Below the pieces are notes generated by a model. The model was given only the letters and a program-made list of their open reading frames with translations, was not told where the DNA came from and ran no database searches. This document shows, piece after piece, positions 51,716 through 58,296 of a stretch of DNA of 58,296 nt. Numbering within the stretch: the first letter of the stretch is position 1; each line of letters opens with the position of its first letter. The position numbers were made by a program, and so were the translations under genes. The stretch comes from Legionellales bacterium (GTDB taxonomy: Bacteria; Pseudomonadota; Gammaproteobacteria; Legionellales; Legionellaceae). The stretch lies in the NCBI GenBank assembly GCA_027449905.1, contig DAIDKT010000099.1:1-58296 (forward strand), in the 5' to 3' direction.

Positions 51716-52477
51716 TTATGCTTCTAAAATTTTAATAAACTCATCGGGCTGAGACAGGAATGGTGCGTGTGCAGATTGATTGAATATCACATAATTAAAC
51801 TGCGGATAGGTTTTTTGCATGATCTGCATCATCCGTCGGGGAACAATTGCATCCAATCGCCCAAACAAGTAATAAACAGGTATCTTTAATTGTGGCAATA
51901 ATGAACGCAAATCCCAAGTCAGGATCAAATCCAAACCTGCCCGCAAACCAGTCACTGAGGGTTGAATGATGAACAAATCATCTGATAACGTTTGTCCTGA
52001 CAATTGATCTTGAATAAACTGAATACGTGTTTGAATTGGATTATCGATTAACTGCTGATAAAACTGCTGAAATACACCAACATCAATCCCCTTCCAATCA
52101 CCTGCTTGAATGAATTTTGGTGTGGACGTCAAATTAAATAGCTCAATCACTCGCTGTGGCTCTTCAATCGCCAAACGAGTTGCCAATAGTCCACCCATTG
52201 ACCAACCCAACAAACCAAATTTTGGAGGTAATTGAGTCAATAGATCTGCTTTAAATATATCCCAATCAACATAATCACTGCAGCCAAATCCTGGCAAGTC
52301 GACCAAATATAGTTGATAAGTGTATTTGCTATCATACGCTGCAAGGGCGGCAACAAATGGCTTCCAAATTAGGCTGTCAAAACCCCATCCATGAAATAAG
52401 ACGAGGGTTTTATCCGTAGGCGCTCGATCAGCAGACAGTGATCCAGGTACCGTGATGTGAGTGATATGAATCGTCAT
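51716..52477 (-). CDS. bioH: Pimeloyl-ACP methyl ester carboxylesterase
   Basis: BioH removes the methyl group from pimeloyl-ACP methyl ester, ending pimelate synthesis. The 253-residue alpha/beta hydrolase has VLFHGWGFDSLIW, the nucleophile LGWSMGGLLA, Asp in FGRLDAIVP and His in QSAHAPFLS. The BioH identity rests on family motifs and on its position between bioF and bioD. Its ATG overlaps the bioF stop as ATGA. Confidence 0.92.
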   Translation of the reverse strand: MTIHITHITVPGSLSADRAPTDKTLVLFHGWGFDSLIWKPFVAALAAYDSKYTYQLYLVDLPGFGCSDYVDWDIFKADLLTQLPPKFGLLGWSMGGLLATRLAIEEPQRVIELFNLTSTPKFIQAGDWKGIDVGVFQQFYQQLIDNPIQTRIQFIQDQLSGQTLSDDLFIIQPSVTGLRAGLDLILTWDLRSLLPQLKIPVYYLFGRLDAIVPRRMMQIMQKTYPQFNYVIFNQSAHAPFLSQPDEFIKILEA

Positions 52478-53597
52478 AAATTATTTAAACAGTTAAATAA
52501 CAAGTCTATCTGTTCTGGTTCATGGTGATAATTCAAAATAACACGCAAACCTGTTTCCTCTTTTGTCACCGTGGGTTGTCTCATCGGCACACAACAAATC
52601 GAATGCTCTAAAAGTTTAGCTGCCGCAAGGGCCGCACGGTGGGGACAACCCAATTGTAATTGTTGAATGGGGGTATGTGAGTCTCGCCATTGCAATGGTG
52701 ATTGATTAACGGCTTCGCGAAAATATTGAATCAAATGAGACAATTTCGTTCTCCTATCGTCCGCCTCGCGAATCACCCTAAACGCTTCAAGCAACCCATG
52801 CGCATAAGCAGGGCTCATGGCGGTCGAATAAACTGCCGGCCTCATTTGTAGCAAAGCATCAATAAAGAGACCTTGCCCTGCAACCACGGCACCATAGCCT
52901 CCCATTGCTTTTCCAAATGGGATCATTCGCAAAGGTACATCAGCCTGGGTCAACTGTGCGCGCATCACCCCTCCTAATCCATTTGGTCCAATCACACCAA
53001 ATCCATGGGCCTCATCTACAATCAAACCAAGCTGCTTTGCCTTGGTTAAGAGGGCCATTTCCTCGAGGCGTGCCTGCTGCCCACTCATACTAAAGATACT
53101 CTCGGTAATCACCACCGTTTGATTCGAGGAACCATCAATCTTTTTTGCAAAATCAGGCATATTATGATGCAAATAGCGTTGGTATTGCGCTTTTGCTAAT
53201 CGCAGCCCGTCATAAATCGAGGCATGAACCCCTTTATCAATTAAGAAGGAAACCTGCATATCATGTAACAAATGAATAATGGCTAAGTTGGCAACATATC
53301 CTGATGAAAACAATAGCGCATCATCAACATGTAATGCTTCGGCAAATTCTCTTTCGAGATCACGGTGTGCGGGATGATAACCACAAACAACCATTGAACC
53401 ACCGCTTCCAGCGGGAAAACGATTAAAACCGACTTGATAGGCTGCTTTGACACGTGATTCAGTTGTAATAGACAAATAATCATTGCTGCTAAAATTAATG
53501 GTATTTTGCTGCACATGTTGGACGTGGCGCTGGCGATGTAAACCCTGTTGACGACGCGCCACTGCCTGTTGTTGTAATTTAACGGTTAAATAATGGC

Positions 53598-53601
<4 letters not shown>
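52474..53601 (-). CDS. bioF: 8-amino-7-oxononanoate synthase
   Basis: BioF is a PLP enzyme joining pimeloyl-ACP (or CoA) and alanine. The 375-residue protein contains [11 protein letters not shown], the cofactor motif [19 protein letters not shown] (as [14 protein letters not shown]) and the Schiff-base lysine in [12 protein letters not shown]. Length is close to E. coli BioF (384). ATG 53601 overlaps the guaA stop as ATGA, which places biotin genes in the guanine-nucleotide operon. Confidence 0.95.
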
Positions 53602-56673
<3,072 letters not shown>

Positions 56674-56778
56674 TTACTCCCAAAGACATACGTCATGTTG
56701 GGTGTGGCGAAACATCTCCCGCATATCAGGCGATCCTTCACTACATTAAAGTGATGAAATCTGTCTTACCTGATGTTT

Positions 56779-56810
56779 GCCCCAAAGGGGCTAGTACAAG
56801 GTTGTACTAG
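56779..56810. promoter_or_regulatory. Two back-to-back palindromes between guaB and minD
   Basis: GCCCC-AAA-GGGGC (56779-56791) is directly followed by CTAGTACAA-GG-TTGTACTAG (56791-56810), sharing one base. They lie in the 277-base region between divergent guaB and minD, the second closely resembling a symmetric operator. Roles as operator, hairpin pair or small RNA terminator cannot be separated; the rest of the region shows no gene. Confidence 0.45.
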
Positions 56811-56938
56811 GGCGCTCATAAAAATATATGTACGGACAGGCTCGGGATTATATCTTGAAAAGCAGTAGATTTCTATTGAAAAATGGTGATCATACCGTGT
56901 AAACTGATAAAAATATTACAAATGGGATGGGTTCTGCC

Positions 56939-57769
56939 TTGGCTAACATAATCGTTGTTACTTCAGGAAAAGGTGGTGTAGGTAAAACCACGTCATCTGC
57001 TGCTTTGTCTATGGGATTTGCAATGCGTGGTCATAAAACTGTGGTCATTGACTTTGACATTGGGCTGCGCAACTTGGACATCATCATGGGTTGCGAACGA
57101 CGGGTTGTTTATGATTTCATCAACGTCATCAATGGTGAGGCAAACCTGAGACAAGCGCTGATAAAGGATAAGCGTATCGCTGAGTTATTCATCTTACCCG
57201 CCTCACAAACTCGCGATAAAGATGCTTTAACCCTAGACGGTGTCGAGAAAGTATTTAACGAGTTAGCCAAAGAATTTGAATATATTATTTGCGATTCACC
57301 TGCGGGTATTGAATCGGGTGCTATGATGGCAATGCATTTTGCTGATCATGCCATCATCGTCACGAATCCAGAAGTATCCTCCGTACGCGACTCTGATCGT
57401 ATTTTAGGTATTCTGGCCAGCAAAACCAAGCGAGCCATTGACGGCAAAGCACCTGTTCAAGAGCATTTGCTATTAACCAGATATAATCCTGATCGAGTTG
57501 AACGTGGTGAAATGCTATCTGTTCAAGATGTAAATGAAATTCTGGCCATCCCCCTCATTGGTATTATTCCCGAATCGAAATCTGTTTTAAAAGCATCAAA
57601 TACCGGCACCCCAGTCATATTGGATGAACTGAGTGATGCAGGTTCAGCCTATCAAGATGCCATTGCTCGGTTTCTAGGAGAAGACAGGCCCATGAGATTT
57701 ATTCAAAGTGAGCGTAAAGGGATTTTACGACGTTTTTTTGGTAAACAAAGGGAGGATACCACAGCATGA
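56939..57769 (+). CDS. minD: Septum site-determining ATPase MinD
   Basis: MinD is a deviant-Walker ATPase that oscillates between poles with MinE and activates MinC to block polar division. The 276-residue protein begins ANIIVVTSGKGGVGKTT (deviant Walker A with both lysines), has VIDFDIGLRNLDIIMG and CDSPAGIESGA, and a C-terminal amphipathic membrane helix (GILRRFFGKQRED). TTG 56939 gives the same N-terminus as E. coli MinD (M-A-x-I-I-V-V); the ATG at 56927 adds four residues and has no better ribosome site. minE overlaps its stop. minC is not adjacent. Confidence 0.96.
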   Translation: MANIIVVTSGKGGVGKTTSSAALSMGFAMRGHKTVVIDFDIGLRNLDIIMGCERRVVYDFINVINGEANLRQALIKDKRIAELFILPASQTRDKDALTLDGVEKVFNELAKEFEYIICDSPAGIESGAMMAMHFADHAIIVTNPEVSSVRDSDRILGILASKTKRAIDGKAPVQEHLLLTRYNPDRVERGEMLSVQDVNEILAIPLIGIIPESKSVLKASNTGTPVILDELSDAGSAYQDAIARFLGEDRPMRFIQSERKGILRRFFGKQREDTTA

Positions 57770-58068
57770 GTATATTAAATTATTTGCGTAGGCGTCATTC
57801 CACGGCTTCTGTCGCCAAGGAAAGGTTGCAGATTATTATTTCACACGAGCGCTCTCAGCGGAATGCCCCTGATTGTTTACCAAAAATTCATGAATTACCC
57901 AAATTGCAAGAAGAATTATTGAATGTGATCACCAAGTATATTCCCATTGACCGGGATCGAGTCAGTGTCAATTTAGAGCGCGTCGGTGACAGCGCTGTCT
58001 TAGAGTTAAATTTTGCTATGCCAGAAAAAGCCACTAAACAGCCCCTGGAACAAGACGCTGTAAATTAG
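57766..58068 (+). CDS. minE: Cell division topological specificity factor MinE
   Basis: MinE stimulates MinD ATPase and confines MinC inhibition to the poles. The 100-residue protein has the membrane-targeting and MinD-binding N-terminus (RRRHSTASVAKERLQIIISH, with AKERLQIIISHER) and the topological domain LQEELLNVITKYI and VNLERVG. It is longer than E. coli MinE (88). ATGA overlap with minD. The TAG stop coincides with the left border of a GGGTCTGTTGAC-type repeat (58068 onward), so the last residues may reflect that insertion. Confidence 0.96.
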   Translation: MSILNYLRRRHSTASVAKERLQIIISHERSQRNAPDCLPKIHELPKLQEELLNVITKYIPIDRDRVSVNLERVGDSAVLELNFAMPEKATKQPLEQDAVN

Positions 58069-58150
58069 AGCTGTTGGCAATTCATCATCTTAAACCCGAC
58101 ACCCCGCTATTTGTTCGCGGGGTACAAAGATCTTGCTTAACACACAAGAT
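58068..58150. repeat. Partial copy of the GGGTCTGTTGAC element after minE
   Basis: Following TA at 58066-58067 the sequence reads GAGCTGTTGGCAATTCATCA, a close match to the left end of the family, then the hairpin ACCCCGC/GCGGGGT (58101-58107 and 58117-58123) and AAGATCTTGC as in the copy at 19859-20018. No right end was found before the window edge. The hairpin may also end minDE transcription, although no T-tract follows. Confidence 0.6.
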
Positions 58151-58296
58151 TATTGGTAACACCCCAGGTACGTCATGTATGGACCCCGCCCTGGTTGTCA
58201 AGGATTGTATTAACATTTAAACAAAATAAAGGTTGAGATGCAGTCATGTATTCGGCCTCTGGTTAAGTGAAATACGTTCACTCGGGCCCTGATAGT

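Noticed and set aside
58238..58270. Ten-codon frame MQSCIRPLVK with an AAGG site upstream, possible leader peptide
   Set aside because: Too short, no attenuator-like hairpins visible before the window ends, and the following gene is outside the window.

Overview
The window reads as chromosome of a Legionella-family gammaproteobacterium, probably outside the best-known species. The strongest marker is a full-length Mip-type FKBP peptidyl-prolyl isomerase (45972-46682) that looks like Legionella pneumophila Mip along its whole length. Supporting markers are a short stand-alone LspC-like type II secretion protein, a divergent CsrA paralogue, a PmrA/PmrB-like two-component pair and Legionella-like PanC, FolK and PcnB. 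The DNA is AT-rich by eye and genes are dense on both strands. No CRISPR array, rRNA, prophage or transposase gene was seen.

Layout. 1-7.8 kb: a 5'-truncated orphan frame, an alpha/beta hydrolase, panBC, then a 1243-residue protein built from two different tandem-repeat arrays (3129-6860) and an unknown protein. 8-11.3 kb: mutY, a Sel1 lipoprotein, lspC and a trans-sulfuration enzyme. 11.2-15.3 kb: four minus-strand genes (family 2 glycosyltransferase, GtrA, YdjC/ChbG deacetylase, ArnT-like transferase) that together look like a lipid A amino-sugar locus. 15.5-24.5 kb: a Gly-His-rich membrane protein, dapD-dapE, a dicarboxylate symporter, the CsrA-like gene with a PAP2 phosphatase, and fadI-fadJ. 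24.7-32.4 kb: tRNA-Ser and tRNA-Arg, a MaoC-Pta fusion with ackA, a flavoprotein, an alcohol dehydrogenase, a LysE exporter and a secreted phosphoesterase. 32.6-44.7 kb: truA-glnS-cysS, folD, rlmJ, a ferritin-like protein, mltD, yciB and the two-component system. 44.6-58.3 kb: ampG, mip, rubredoxin, hemJ, a TerC-family gene, pcnB-folK, a Usp protein, a Cys-rich lipoprotein, guaB-guaA-bioF-bioH-bioD, and minD-minE.

Two families of small non-coding mobile repeats are visible. One has ends like GGGTCTGTTGAC and often lies beside TA dinucleotides. At four genes the TAG stop codon is formed by the TA plus the first G of the element or an element-like end (panC, the 1243-residue protein, gtrA, minE). 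The other is a 144-bp element with perfect terminal repeats, present twice in opposite orientation, each copy between 9-bp direct repeats.

The best leads are the double-repeat membrane protein, the stop-donating repeat, pcnB with no usable AUG/GUG/UUG start, the putative amino-sugar lipid A locus, and a CsrA paralogue lacking the usual N-terminal arginines. All identifications rest on motifs, length and context read by eye; no database search was run.
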